From Mesorhizobium sp. B4-1-4 (lineage in GTDB: Bacteria; Pseudomonadota; Alphaproteobacteria; Rhizobiales; Rhizobiaceae): a stretch of DNA of 64,000 nt. A program made the position numbers and the translations under genes. Location of the stretch: positions 620,001 to 684,000 of the forward strand of contig NZ_CP083950.1 of the NCBI RefSeq assembly GCF_006439395.2, written 5' to 3'. Every line of letters starts with the position of its first letter. Within the stretch, counting starts at the first letter, position 1. The notes under the pieces are model-generated. The model made no database searches. It was not told the origin of the DNA and was given only the letters and a program-made list of their open reading frames with translations. This document shows, one piece after another, positions 8,590 to 18,504 of this stretch.

Positions 8590-9945
8590 TCAGACGCTTT
8601 CGAGATAGGTCTCGATCTCGAAGTCGCTGACATTGAGGGCGAACGTGTTCAACTCCTGACGTTTGCAGGCGATGAAGGAGTCGCGCAGGATCGCCGGGAA
8701 AATTTCCGCCACATGCGCCCCGCCTTCGAAGGCTGCGATCGCGGAAGCCCAGTCCGGCGGCAACTTCGCCGGTGGAAGGCCTTGGCCATCGCTTCCGGTC
8801 GGCTCGCCTGGCGACATCTGCCTTTCGATGCCGATCAGCGCCGCGCCCAGTATGGCGGCAAGGACGAGATAGGGATTGGCGTCCGCGCCCGACACGCGGT
8901 GCTCGATGCGCCGCGCTCCGGTCGGGCCGCCGGGAATGCGGATTGCGACCATGCGGTTCTCGTAGCCCCAGGCGACCGCGGTCGGCGCATAGGATCGCGG
9001 GCGCAGCCTGCGGTAGGAATTGAAGTGCGGCGCGAATACCAATGTGCTCTCGGCCATCGCCGCCAGCAGCCCGCCGACGGCGTGGCGCATGATGTCGGAG
9101 CCTTGGTCGGTGCCGTCGTCGAACACATTGCGCCCTTCGGCGTCGATCAGGCTGAAATGGACATGGAAGCCGTTGCCGGCCCGGTCGCCATAGGGCTTGG
9201 CCATGAAACAGGCGGCAAAACCGTGCTTGCGCGCAATGCCCTTGACCGTGCGCTTGAACAACACCGCGTCGTCGGCCGCCCGCAGGGCATCGGCGACATG
9301 GTTCAGGTTGATCTCGAACTGGCCGACGCCGTTCTCGGCGATCGCCGTGTCGACGGGAATGCCTTGCGCCCGGCAGGCTTCGTAGACGTCGTGGATGAAG
9401 GCTTCGAAATCGTCGATCTCGTCGATCGACAGCGCGGCGTCGGAATCGAGCCGGCGCCCGGTGACCGGTGAGACGGGCCCGACCGGCCGCTGCGATTGCG
9501 GGTCGACCAGATAGAATTCGAGTTCCGTCGCCGCCACGGGGGTGAGGCCGAGCGCCTTGTAGCGGCCGAGGATGCGGGCCAGCGCCCGCCGGGGGTCACC
9601 GAGATAGGGCGCGCCACTTTCGTCGGCGAGCCAGAGCGGGACCAGCGCGGTCGGATGCGCCGTCCAGTCCACCGGCAGGATGCCGCGTCCCGTCCAGTGG
9701 CAAAGTCCGTCGGCATCGCCGGTCGAGAACACCAGCGTGTTGCCTTCGATGTCCTCGCCCCAGATGTCGAGGCCGATCAGCGAGTAAGGCATGCGCAGCT
9801 TGCCTTCCAGCGCCTTCCGGGCCTGCTCCACAGGGATGCGTTTCCCCCGCATGACGCCGTTGAGATCGCACACCGCCGCCCTCAGGCTCTGGATGTCGTT
9901 CCTGCTTTCAAGCCAGCTCAGGACGTCCGCAATTGCATCGCTCAA
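8590..9945 (-). CDS. Glutamine synthetase family protein (gamma-glutamylamine synthetase-like)
   Basis: A 451-residue enzyme of the type I/PuuA-like glutamine synthetase superfamily, expected to ligate glutamate to ammonia or an amine using ATP. Visible signatures are the N-terminal beta-grasp segment (AVCDLNGVMRGKRIP), the metal-binding motif ATELEFYL, and AENGVGQFEINLNH, AGNGFHVHFSL and the glutamate-binding NRMVAIRIPGG. PuuA-type enzymes act in polyamine or ethanolamine breakdown, so housekeeping nitrogen assimilation is less likely. A GntR-family regulator lies just upstream in the same direction (10220-10918) and may control it. The amine substrate cannot be told from sequence. Confidence 0.88.
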   Translation of the reverse strand: MSDAIADVLSWLESRNDIQSLRAAVCDLNGVMRGKRIPVEQARKALEGKLRMPYSLIGLDIWGEDIEGNTLVFSTGDADGLCHWTGRGILPVDWTAHPTALVPLWLADESGAPYLGDPRRALARILGRYKALGLTPVAATELEFYLVDPQSQRPVGPVSPVTGRRLDSDAALSIDEIDDFEAFIHDVYEACRAQGIPVDTAIAENGVGQFEINLNHVADALRAADDAVLFKRTVKGIARKHGFAACFMAKPYGDRAGNGFHVHFSLIDAEGRNVFDDGTDQGSDIMRHAVGGLLAAMAESTLVFAPHFNSYRRLRPRSYAPTAVAWGYENRMVAIRIPGGPTGARRIEHRVSGADANPYLVLAAILGAALIGIERQMSPGEPTGSDGQGLPPAKLPPDWASAIAAFEGGAHVAEIFPAILRDSFIACKRQELNTFALNVSDFEIETYLESV

Positions 9946-10022
9946 TTTCCAACCTCTGGTTTTCGAAGGTGCCCAAGCCTGGCCGGCTGCGCTATCCCGG
10001 ATAAAAATGCTAGTGAGTTTTC

Positions 10023-10056
10023 AAAAAGCATATCCGGTCGCCGCCGGATGCTTTTC
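10023..10056 (-). terminator. Probable terminator after the GntR gene
   Basis: An AAAAGCAT...TCCGG stem pairs with CCGGATGCTTTT, with a two-base bulge. On the minus strand the hairpin is followed by a T-rich stretch. It lies between the GntR stop (10220) and the glutamine-synthetase start (9945), so it may separate the two transcripts. I see nothing else in this 274-base gap except room for the promoter of the enzyme gene. Confidence 0.5.
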
Positions 10057-10219
10057 CTTATTTTTTCAAGTCACTAGCTGGGATATCGGGAGGCATTTCA
10101 AAACCAATTTCGCGATCTGCGATCGCAACATAGAGGCAAGAGGGCCGAAAGCCAAGGGACATTCGACGTGCTTGATCGGCCGCGGCAGCCACGCCTAGGC
10201 TTTGGATCGCCGGGTAATC

Positions 10220-10918
10220 CTAGCTTCCAGCGTCCGGAAATCTGGCCTGCTGGAGGATGTGCGCGGCGCCCTCCTCGATGTCGCGGACGATGGCCGCGCG
10301 GGCTCGTGCCCCATCCTGCGCCTCGATCGCGGCGACGACTTCCTCGTGATAGTCGATGTCGAGGATGGAGGAGAGATCGTCCTCGAACCCCATGGCGAGA
10401 TTCCGGAGGAAGGGGCCAACCTGCATCCAGACGGTCTCTATCAAGAAGATCATCTGCTCGTTGCCGCAATGGCGATAGATCGAGAATTTGAAGGCGTAGT
10501 TCTTCCTGAGATAGTCGTCGATATCGCCTTCGCGCGCCGCCAGGGTCAATTCCAGGCTGTGGCGCCGGATTGCCCGAAGATTGTTGCCGTTGATGCGTTT
10601 TGTCGCGAGTTCGGTCGCCGAGCCTTCGAGGATCGTGCGCACGACGGTCAGTTGCGAGAACCGGTCGGCGGAGATCGCCGGCACCTCGACACTGCCGTTC
10701 GGCATCGGGCTCAGCGCCCGCAGCGCCTGCAGCCGCATGAAGGCGCTGCGCACCGGCATGTCGCTGGTGCCGAGTTCCTTGGCGAGCTTGCGCGAGGTGA
10801 GCTTCTGCCCGGGCGTGAACTGGCCCGACATCAGGGCCCGCACAAGCTCCAGATAGACCTTCTCATGCAACGGGACGGTGTCGACGGCGGTCAACCCGAA
10901 TTGTGTTCTGTCGGCCAT
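10220..10918 (-). CDS. GntR family transcriptional regulator (FadR/FCD subfamily)
   Basis: A 232-residue regulator. The N-terminal winged helix spans residues ~15-80 (VYLELVRALMSGQFTPGQKLTSRKLAKELGTSDMPVRSAFMRLQAL). An all-helical FCD ligand-binding domain follows (~90-220), with the acidic/histidine pattern expected for a metal-assisted carboxylate site (FKFSIYRHCGNEQMIFLIETVW, DIDYHEEVVAAIEAQDGARARAAIVRDIEEG). The start ATG at 10918 is the first in frame. It precedes the glutamine-synthetase-like gene on the same strand. Its effector is unknown; an amino acid or amine-derived acid is plausible given the neighbour. Confidence 0.88.
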   Translation of the reverse strand: MADRTQFGLTAVDTVPLHEKVYLELVRALMSGQFTPGQKLTSRKLAKELGTSDMPVRSAFMRLQALRALSPMPNGSVEVPAISADRFSQLTVVRTILEGSATELATKRINGNNLRAIRRHSLELTLAAREGDIDDYLRKNYAFKFSIYRHCGNEQMIFLIETVWMQVGPFLRNLAMGFEDDLSSILDIDYHEEVVAAIEAQDGARARAAIVRDIEEGAAHILQQARFPDAGS

Positions 10919-11039
10919 GGGCGGGGGGCGCTACTTCATTCGTTCTGAAATCTACCCCGACGACATCTGCCGTGGACAGTCCCGATCGGGCCGGGCACGG
11001 CGAAAGCGCCGAACCCAGCGGTTTGTCGCCACATGATAG

Positions 11040-11381
11040 ACGCTTCAATCGCTGCGCGGCAAGCCAACTCGTTTCTCTGCCGGCACCAACGTGCTCTACA
11101 ACAAGATCCATGGCCCGGATGTGTTTCGCTATCTCGCCGAAGAATATCTGCCGGCGGCCTACCTGCTTGACCCGATCTATCATTTCCATCTGAGGAACGG
11201 GCGACCAGCCAGGTTCCGGAGCGCAAGGCGTCCTGAAGCGAAGGCCGAATCGCACGCATTCGCCAAGGACCGGACAGCCTGCCGCGCATGGTCGGCCCCT
11301 TCATCACAAATCTTGACCTTTCGCGCTCTTGCACGTCCGGCCGCTCTCTGGCTTTTTGGGGCACCCATCCGAACGGACTGA
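11040..11381 (+). other. Orphan open frame, possible gene remnant (in the 550-base gap before ftsZ2)
   Basis: The 10919-11468 gap holds no convincing gene. One plus-strand frame between a TAG at 11037 and ~11200 reads SLRGKPTRFSAGTNVLYNKI and onward (PDVFRYLAEEYLPAAYLLDPIYHFHL), which looks protein-like in composition. There is no good ribosome-binding site, and after ~11200 the frame becomes arginine/alanine-rich shadow sequence. I do not recognise the family. It could be the remains of a gene or chance. The rest of the gap probably holds the ftsZ2 promoter. Confidence 0.25.
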
Positions 11382-11468
11382 TTCGCGTCATGCCGCTCGA
11401 TCGCAATGTCTTACAGGCAGTCTGCGGGTGGGTCGTGAAGCGCGCGCAATTGGCGAAGGAGAAGCAGC

Positions 11469-12506
11469 ATGGCCGAGTTCAAGAAGCCGGAAATCTCCGA
11501 GATGAGGCCCAAGATCACCGTCATCGGCGTTGGCGGTGGCGGCGGCAATGCTATCAACAACATGATCGCCGAACAGCTTCAGGGAACTGAATTCATCGCC
11601 GCCAACACCGATGCCCAGGCGCTGACCATGTCGAAGGCGACGCGGCTGATCCAGCTTGGCGCGCATGTCACCGAAGGCTTGGGCGCCGGCTCGCTGCCCG
11701 AGATCGGCCGCGCCGCCGCGGAGGAATCGCTCGACGAAATCATGGACCATCTGGCCGGCACGCATATGTGTTTCGTCACCGCCGGCATGGGCGGCGGCAC
11801 CGGCACCGGTGCTGCGCCGATCATCGCCCAGGCCGCGCGCAAGGCAGGCATCCTGACCGTGGGCGTCGTCACCAAGCCCTTCACCTTCGAGGGCAGGCGC
11901 CGCATGCAGATGGCCGAGGAGGGCATCGAGCGGCTGCGCGAAAGCGCCGACACGGTGATCGTGATCCCGAACCAGAACCTGTTCCGCATCGCCGATGCCA
12001 AGACCACCTTCGCCGATGCCTTCGTCATCGCCGACCGGGTGCTCTATTCCGGCGTCAGCTGCATCACCGATCTCATCGTCAAGGAAGGCCTGATCAATCT
12101 CGACTTCGCCGACGTCAAGTCGGTCATGCGCGGCATGGGCCGCGCCATGATGGGAACCGGCGAGGCGTCCGGCGAGAACCGGGCGATGAAGGCGGCCGAA
12201 GCCGCGATCGCCAATCCGCTGCTTGACGAGATGTCGATGAAGGGCGCGAAAGGCGTCCTGGTGTCGATATCGGGCGGCAGGGACATGACCCTGTTCGAGG
12301 TCGACGAGGCCGCCACCCGTATCCGCGAGGAGGTCTACGAAGACGCCGACATCATCGTCGGCGCGATCTTCGACAAGAGCATGGAAGGCCGCTTCAGGGT
12401 TTCGGTGGTGGCGACCGGCCTCGACCGTTCGCTCGGCGAGGGCGATGCCGACGCCGGCATCGCCCATAACCACTCCGTACCGCCTGCCGCGCGGATTTTG
12501 CAGTAG
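11469..12506 (+). CDS. ftsZ2: Truncated second FtsZ (FtsZ2-type GTPase)
   Basis: A 345-residue tubulin-like GTPase. The nucleotide-binding glycine loop (GVGGGGGNA, residues 20-28), the tubulin signature GGGTGTG (108-114) and the T7 loop with Asn210, Asp212 and Asp215 (LINLDFADV) are all present, so GTP binding and polymer-stimulated hydrolysis are expected. It ends about 25 residues after the C-terminal globular domain. The long linker and the conserved C-terminal peptide that binds FtsA and other partners are missing. Sinorhizobium meliloti has a comparable short FtsZ2. The ATG at 11469 has AAGGAG eight bases upstream. No dcw cluster genes are adjacent, so it is not the division-operon copy. 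Confidence 0.93.
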   Translation: MAEFKKPEISEMRPKITVIGVGGGGGNAINNMIAEQLQGTEFIAANTDAQALTMSKATRLIQLGAHVTEGLGAGSLPEIGRAAAEESLDEIMDHLAGTHMCFVTAGMGGGTGTGAAPIIAQAARKAGILTVGVVTKPFTFEGRRRMQMAEEGIERLRESADTVIVIPNQNLFRIADAKTTFADAFVIADRVLYSGVSCITDLIVKEGLINLDFADVKSVMRGMGRAMMGTGEASGENRAMKAAEAAIANPLLDEMSMKGAKGVLVSISGGRDMTLFEVDEAATRIREEVYEDADIIVGAIFDKSMEGRFRVSVVATGLDRSLGEGDADAGIAHNHSVPPAARILQ

Positions 12507-12686
12507 GATCTGTTTCCTTCGAATGACTGGCATCGGGGCGTCCGCTTGCGGAGCAACACGGTCAGGCCGCACTCGCTTGCACTCCGTACCGGAACGTTCC
12601 GCTCGGGCGGTGGCGTTTCACCTGGATGGCAGCGTGGGAATCGAGTTCCTGGTAGCGCGGAAGTGAGACCGCAACGCTTCCGTCAT

Positions 12687-13412
12687 TCAGGGCGACTTCT
12701 CGCCGACCAGCTCAAATCGCTCGATCTCGCAGTGCCGGCCGACCACCGCCAGGATTTCCGTTGACGTTTCCGCCGCCTCGGGTTGCTTCCACTCGAGGTT
12801 GAAGGAGTACACGAAGCGGCCGCGGCCGGAGTCATGCTCCATCGTGGAAAGACGTGCGTCGTAGCCAAGCGGCCGCACCATTTCCCGAAGGTCGGGCGGT
12901 GAGGATTTCGCCGAGGAGACCGACAGGATCGCATGATGGTCGCGCGGAATCTTGAGGTCGATCCATTTCAACGCCTGGAGCGTTACCATCGTCAGCAGCG
13001 TTGCGATCGCGCCAAGGCCGAACTGGCCGCCGCCAAACGCAAGCCCGATCACGGTCATGATCCACATGCTGGCGGCGGTGGTGACGCCGGTCACAAGATC
13101 GCCGCGCCGAAGGATGGCGCCGCCGCCAATGAAGCCGACACCGGTCAGCACGCCAAGCGGAAAACGCAGGACATCCATGCGGGCGAAGGAGTCCGCCCCT
13201 TTGCCCATCGTATCAAGCAGCATGTTGGCTTGGATCATGGCAACCGCGGCCGCAAGGCCGACCAGGATGGTCGTGCGAAGCCCGGCGGTGTGGCCGCGCG
13301 CTTCCCTGTTCAGGCCAATGAGGAAACCTGCCAGCAGCACAAACAGGAGGCGCGCGACGAGATCGGGCCAAGTCGGATGAACCGGCATATCGCAGCAAAG
13401 CGGCTCGAACAT
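12687..13412 (-). CDS. MgtC/SapB family membrane protein
   Basis: A 241-residue inner-membrane protein. Residues ~15-150 form the MgtC membrane domain with hallmark sequences (FVLLAGFLIGLNREARGHTAGLRTTILVGLAAA, then GVGFIGGGAILRRGD). Residues ~155-240 form a soluble C-terminal domain resembling an ACT fold (DHHAILSVSSAKSSPPDLREM). MgtC-type proteins are linked to growth in low magnesium, acid tolerance and intracellular survival. The start at 13412 has a GGAG about ten bases upstream; an internal Met nine codons in is an alternative. No magnesium transporter lies beside it. The 180 bases between ftsZ2 and its stop contain nothing I recognise. Confidence 0.88.
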   Translation of the reverse strand: MFEPLCCDMPVHPTWPDLVARLLFVLLAGFLIGLNREARGHTAGLRTTILVGLAAAVAMIQANMLLDTMGKGADSFARMDVLRFPLGVLTGVGFIGGGAILRRGDLVTGVTTAASMWIMTVIGLAFGGGQFGLGAIATLLTMVTLQALKWIDLKIPRDHHAILSVSSAKSSPPDLREMVRPLGYDARLSTMEHDSGRGRFVYSFNLEWKQPEAAETSTEILAVVGRHCEIERFELVGEKSP

Positions 13413-13519
13413 TGTTTTCGTGCTCCGCCCTTGTCCCCCAGGCCTTCAGCACCGCCCGGCGCTGGCGATTTCTTATGGCGCAATGCGTCGCACCCTCGAG
13501 TCGAGACGGGGCACGCCGG

Positions 13520-13678
13520 TCATCGGACGGCCAAAGCCAGCACCAATCCCAGCACAACGATGCCGATCAGGCCGGCGACGAAGATGATGCGGTGAGTGCG
13601 CGTGCGCAGGATGATTTCGCCCTGCCTTGCGTCCTGTCCGGAAAAGACGGGTCCTTCCCTGCCGCGATCCTTGCTCAT
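13520..13678 (-). CDS. Small single-pass membrane protein (52 residues), unknown function
   Basis: The frame from ATG 13678 encodes MSKDRGREGPVFSGQDARQG, then a short basic stretch (RTRTHR) and one membrane helix (IIFVAGLIGIVVLGLVLALAV). AAGGAG sits about seven bases upstream of the ATG, a strong ribosome-binding site that supports a real gene. The polar, glycine-rich N-terminus and a single C-terminal helix suggest a tail-anchored or N-in small protein. It is leftward like the mgtC-like gene, about 107 bases upstream of it. I do not recognise a named family. Confidence 0.65.
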   Translation of the reverse strand: MSKDRGREGPVFSGQDARQGEIILRTRTHRIIFVAGLIGIVVLGLVLALAVR

Positions 13679-13943
13679 GACGTGCTCCTTCCTTGCCGCG
13701 CGCGCCGCGACGCTGAAGTGTCGATGTTAAAAACCTTTTTTGACGCTCGAAGTTCCAGCCGAACTGCCGCCGTACGTGCCACGTGGGCTTCATCACGTCG
13801 GCGGCCTGGCCCAGTGCGAGGTCGCCAAGCGGCTGGGGATCCTGCAGAATGCGATCGACGCCGCCGGTATAGTCATACCGCTCGAGATCACCGATTGCCC
13901 TGGCGCCCTGCACAGCGGGCCTCGCAGGATCCCGGCAAGTGCG

Positions 13944-13986
13944 TGAAAAACGAAGAGCGGTTCGGCGCGTCAAACGCTGAACCGCT
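13944..13986 (-). terminator. Rho-independent terminator of the aldolase gene
   Basis: Inverted arms AGCGGTTC and GAACCGCT (13956-13963 and 13979-13986), extended by a GCG/CGC pair, are followed on the minus strand by CTTCGTTTTT. It begins 16 bases after the fba stop codon. The remaining 265 bases up to 13678 show no convincing gene. Confidence 0.8.
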
Positions 13987-14001
13987 CCAGCAGCCGGCCG
14001 T

Positions 14002-15066
14002 TCAGCCGAATTTCGGATCGAGGCTACCCGACTTGTAGCGCTTGGCCATGTCCGACAGCGGGATCGGCTTGATCTTGGGCGCATTGCCGGCGGTGCCGAA
14101 CTGCTCGAAGCGCTCCTTGCAGAGCTTCCTCATCGCCGCCATGGCCGGCATCAGGTACTTGCGCGGGTCGAACTCGCTGGGGTTCTCGGTCAGCACCTTG
14201 CGGATCGCGCCGGTCAGCGCCATGCGGTTGTCGGTGTCGATGTTGATCTTGCGCACGCCGTGCTTGATGCCGCGCTGGATCTCTTCCACCGGCACGCCCC
14301 AGGTCGGCTTCATCTGGCCGCCATATTTGTTGATGATCTCCTGCAGGTCTTCCGGCACCGAGGACGAGCCGTGCATGACCAGATGCATGTTGGGCAGGCG
14401 GCGGTGGATTTCCTCGATGACGTTCATCGCCAGCACAGCACCGTCGGGCTTGCGCGAGAATTTGTAGGCGCCATGGCTGGTGCCCATGGCGACCGCCAGC
14501 GCATCGACATGGGTGTCGCGCACGAACTGTTCGGCCTGCACCGGATCGGTCAGCAACTGGTCGTGGCTGATCGCGCCCTCGACGCCATGGCCGTCCTCCT
14601 GCTCGCCGCCGCCGCTCTCCAGCGAACCGAGTACGCCGATTTCGCCTTCCACCGAAACGCCGCCCCAATGCGCCATGTCGACGACGCGGCGCGTGATGCC
14701 GGAATTGTAGGCGTAGTCGGCGGGCGACTTGCCGTCTTCCTTGAGCGAGCCGTCCATCATCACCGAGGTGAAGCCGTACTGGATCGCCGTGACGCAGGTG
14801 GCTTCGTTGTTGCCATGGTCGAGATGCATGCAGACCGGGATGTCGGGATGGATCTCGACCAGCGCGTCGATCAGCTTGGCCAGCACGACGTCATTGGCAT
14901 AGGCGCGCGCGCCGCGGCTCGCCTGCAGGATGACGGGCGACTTGGTCTCTTCCGCCGCCTCCATTACGGCGAGGCCCTGCTCCATGTTGTTCATGTTGAA
15001 GGCCGGCACGCCATAGCCGTATTCGGCGGCGTGATCGAGCAATTGTCTCAGTGTGATGCGAGCCAA
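14002..15066 (-). CDS. fba: Fructose-bisphosphate aldolase, class II
   Basis: A 354-residue zinc-dependent aldolase interconverting fructose-1,6-bisphosphate with DHAP and glyceraldehyde-3-phosphate. The N-terminus reads [29 protein letters not shown]. Zinc and catalytic residues are visible in [10 protein letters not shown] (Asp/His pair), [11 protein letters not shown] and [10 protein letters not shown], with the glycine-rich phosphate loop [10 protein letters not shown] near the C-terminus. It resembles the Calvin-cycle (CbbA) subgroup in length. The likely start is TTG at 15066 with GGGAG eight bases upstream; no ATG fits the family N-terminus. It appears monocistronic, ending in a clear terminator. 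The 260 bases upstream hold its promoter and no gene I can see. Confidence 0.93.
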   Translation of the reverse strand: MARITLRQLLDHAAEYGYGVPAFNMNNMEQGLAVMEAAEETKSPVILQASRGARAYANDVVLAKLIDALVEIHPDIPVCMHLDHGNNEATCVTAIQYGFTSVMMDGSLKEDGKSPADYAYNSGITRRVVDMAHWGGVSVEGEIGVLGSLESGGGEQEDGHGVEGAISHDQLLTDPVQAEQFVRDTHVDALAVAMGTSHGAYKFSRKPDGAVLAMNVIEEIHRRLPNMHLVMHGSSSVPEDLQEIINKYGGQMKPTWGVPVEEIQRGIKHGVRKINIDTDNRMALTGAIRKVLTENPSEFDPRKYLMPAMAAMRKLCKERFEQFGTAGNAPKIKPIPLSDMAKRYKSGSLDPKFG

Positions 15067-15326
15067 CGAATAGTCTCCCGTATCTGTTTTCAAGCCTTTG
15101 GTTGCGGGCTGTCCGCGCATCGTCCAGCCCGCCGATGTTTCTGGCCGGATTTCCGCGCGACCGCAACCGCCCCGGACCATCCCAGCCGCAAATGTTGTTA
15201 CAGCGCAGCGATAAAGGCCGGCTCCCTTTGACCGCCCCGCCTGACGGATGGAAGGCGGTGTCGGCGTGGGGTGAAAGAGGCTTCGGGCCGGGACGACCAG
15301 TGCTGAGTGTGCGCGGCAGTGCCGGC

Positions 15327-15752
15327 TTATTTCTGTCTGCCAAGCCTGGCCGCGAGGGAACGCCGCACGTCGGCTTCCGCCCCGTCCAGCAGGTCGATCA
15401 GAACTTTGCTGGTGGCTGCCGGATCACGCTTTTCGATGTTCTCCACAATCTGCCGGTGCAGGCTGAGCGAGTGGCGCTGGCCGGCCGGATTGTCGTCCGA
15501 AAGCCGGAAGCTGATCACCAGTGCGGTCTCGATCAAGGCGGCGAGCGAACCGATCAGCTCGTTGCCCGATATGTGCAGGATCGTCTGGTGGAATGCCAGA
15601 TCCGGTACTGCGAAGCGTTCGCCGTCATCGCTAGCCTGTTCCATCTGTTCGAGGATTGCCCGCAATTCAGCGATCTGCTCCGGGCTGGCGCGCTCCGCCG
15701 CCAGGGCGCCGGGATGGGCGGCGCGGCCTTGCGTCAGACCAATTGCAAAGCG
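15327..15752 (-). pseudogene. Headless GntR-family regulator (FCD domain only)
   Basis: The frame reads FAIGLTQGRAAHPGALAAER, then ASPEQIAELRAILEQMEQAS and on through FHQTILHISGNELIGSLAAL to [12 protein letters not shown]. This is the C-terminal ligand-binding FCD domain of a FadR-type GntR regulator. An in-frame TGA at 15753-15755 closes the frame upstream. I find no winged-helix domain in the 160 bases before the ribH gene, so the DNA-binding half is gone. A TTG at 15665 could start a 112-residue product, but with no DNA-binding domain it would not act as a regulator. I call it a decayed gene. Confidence 0.7.
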
Positions 15753-15916
15753 TCAGAACGGTTCAGCGTTGGTAATCGCTGACCCGCTCAACTCCTGCCG
15801 CGTCCGAGCATCGGATAGGGCGGTGGCGAGGCGAGGACATTGCCGATTGCGACGGCATCGGAAGTTTCTTGCCCCGTAGCCGGGCGAGGGGCGGCTCATG
15901 GCCTGAGCCGCCGCCG

Positions 15917-16667
<751 letters not shown>

Positions 16668-16700
16668 CGTGCTTTGTATGAAAGGGCGGGGGTGCCGCTG

Positions 16701-17915
16701 TCAACCGTGCGAACGCCGGTGGCCCATCACGTCTATTTGGCCAGTCTGGCGCCATGCCGCCGCGGAAGCCGCAACCAGCATCAGCAGCGCCGCGACCATC
16801 GCGCAGACGACAAAGCCGAAATTGGAATAGAGTGGACCGAAACCGGTGGTGCCGACAAAGACCGCCAGGTAGGTCACCGCGCTGTTCAGGCCCATGATCG
16901 TGCCGCGCCGCGAGGGATCGAGTGCCGACAGGCGGGTCACCAGGACGTTCAGTCCGAAATGGTTGGCAAGTCCCCACACCGCCACCATGGTCAGGGTCAG
17001 CCCGAAGCTGTTGCTTGTCGCGGCGATGGCCACATAGACGACAGCAACGAGAAGATAGGCGAACGGCATGACGCGGCGGGCACCCAGGCGATCGATCACG
17101 CCGTCGAGGAGAGCGGCCGCGCCGAAGCCGATACCATAGGCGAGCGCGGCCCACCCATTGGCGCTCACCGGCTTGCCCAGCCCGCTGTGCAGGTGATCGC
17201 CGAGATAGCCGTAAACGCCGTAGAAGGCGGTCATGAAGGCCGCGCAGGCGATGAGCAGCGGCACGATGCCGGGAATGCTCAACGCCGCCAGCGGCGTTGG
17301 TGCCGGGCCAGCCTTCCTGGCGTCGCTCAGCGACGTCATCGCAAGGCTTGCCAGCGCGAGGATCGCGAGCAGCGCGACGGCGGCAAAAACGGCGCGCCAA
17401 TGCACGAGATCGGCAAGCACGGCCGACAAGGAGACCCCGGCCACCATGCTGAGCGTCCATCCGGTCAGCACGACACCGATGGTCCCGCTTTCGCGGCCAG
17501 GTGGCGCGATGGCCGCGGAGCTGGAATAAATGGCCGGCATGGCGACGCCGGCGGCGATGCCGGCGAGTAATTGGGCCGCGACCAGCATCAGCACCGTCGG
17601 TGCCGCCGCGCTGGCCACAAGGGCTATCGCCAGCAGCAGCAATGCCCCCTGCAGCATCCGGCGGGCACCGAGCCGGTCGATATAGCGTGCCAGGAACAGG
17701 GCGCTTGCCGAGGTTCCGAGGCCAAACGCTGCCGCCGCCACCATGACAGCAGGGACGCTGGTTCCGAACGACACCGCGACAGCAGGGGCTATCGGCCCAA
17801 GAACCAGCGAGTTCGAGCCGATCACCGCGATGCACCCGGTCAACAGATAAGCGAGAGCCGGGATGGGCGGCCGGACGTTTGCGGTTAGAGCTGCTGCTTG
17901 ATTGCTGTTCGACAT
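16701..17915 (-). CDS. MFS transporter (major facilitator superfamily)
   Basis: A ~404-residue protein with twelve predicted membrane helices in two halves. The conserved loop after helix 2 (LFLARYIDRLGARRMLQGAL) has its counterpart in the second half (GVIDRLGARRVMPFAYLL). The composition and the pattern LNVLVTRLSALDPSRRGTIMGLNSA resemble drug/metabolite proton antiporters of the DHA1 group. The start at 17915 (MSNSNQAAALTANVR) follows GGTGAT; 17939 is an alternative. It is divergent from an Lrp/AsnC regulator starting at 17965, which makes an amino acid or amine exporter a reasonable guess. The riboswitch just beyond its stop belongs to ribH; both are leftward. Confidence 0.85.
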   Translation of the reverse strand: MSNSNQAAALTANVRPPIPALAYLLTGCIAVIGSNSLVLGPIAPAVAVSFGTSVPAVMVAAAAFGLGTSASALFLARYIDRLGARRMLQGALLLLAIALVASAAAPTVLMLVAAQLLAGIAAGVAMPAIYSSSAAIAPPGRESGTIGVVLTGWTLSMVAGVSLSAVLADLVHWRAVFAAVALLAILALASLAMTSLSDARKAGPAPTPLAALSIPGIVPLLIACAAFMTAFYGVYGYLGDHLHSGLGKPVSANGWAALAYGIGFGAAALLDGVIDRLGARRVMPFAYLLVAVVYVAIAATSNSFGLTLTMVAVWGLANHFGLNVLVTRLSALDPSRRGTIMGLNSAVTYLAVFVGTTGFGPLYSNFGFVVCAMVAALLMLVAASAAAWRQTGQIDVMGHRRSHG

Positions 17916-17964
17916 ATCACCATAATGGCCGTATTTCATTCAGCTGCAATCGGGAATTCTCTCC

Positions 17965-18504
17965 ATGGATGAAGAAACAAATGGCATTCCGCAGAACAGG
18001 CCAACGGCCCGGGATATCGATGCAATCGACCGAAAAATATTAGGCGTGCTGGTCGACGATGCGACCGTCAGCTATGCCGAACTCGGCGATCGCGTCGGCC
18101 TTTCGCCTCCGGCTGCCCACGAGCGCGTCAAGCGGCTTCGGCGCAGCGGCGCCATCCGCAACACAGCCGCCATCATCGATCCCAATGCGGTAAGGAAGCC
18201 GCTGCTCGCTTTCGTCCATATCGACACCAGGGGTTGGGGCAAGACCCCCGAGCTGATGGCGGTCTCCGAATATCCCGAGGTCGAGGAGATCCACACGGTC
18301 GCCGGGGATACATGCGTGCTGCTCAAGGTCCGCACCGAGGACACGCGGGCGCTCGAAGGACTTCTGTCGCGCCTTTACGATACGCCGGGCGTCACCTCGA
18401 CGCGCAGCTATGTGGTGCTGTCGACCTATCTCGAACGACCGGTACAGCCCGGCATCACGGCACAATGGCCAATGCCGCGGCACCTGGTCAGGCCACTTTA
18501 CTAA
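17965..18504 (+). CDS. Lrp/AsnC family transcriptional regulator
   Basis: A 179-residue regulator with an N-terminal winged helix (residues ~20-70: [42 protein letters not shown]) and a C-terminal RAM/AsnC ligand domain (about 80-160: [36 protein letters not shown]). Lrp-family proteins form octamers and respond to amino acids. It is divergent from the MFS transporter with a ~50-base intergenic region, so it probably controls that gene and itself. Its stop overlaps the mtnA stop on the opposite strand. Confidence 0.9.
   Translation: MDEETNGIPQNRPTARDIDAIDRKILGVLVDDATVSYAELGDRVGLSPPAAHERVKRLRRSGAIRNTAAIIDPNAVRKPLLAFVHIDTRGWGKTPELMAVSEYPEVEEIHTVAGDTCVLLKVRTEDTRALEGLLSRLYDTPGVTSTRSYVVLSTYLERPVQPGITAQWPMPRHLVRPLY

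Noticed and set aside
13740..13946. 68-codon plus-strand frame between the small membrane gene and the aldolase terminator
   Set aside because: No ribosome-binding site and no family resemblance. The stretch reads equally well in other frames.
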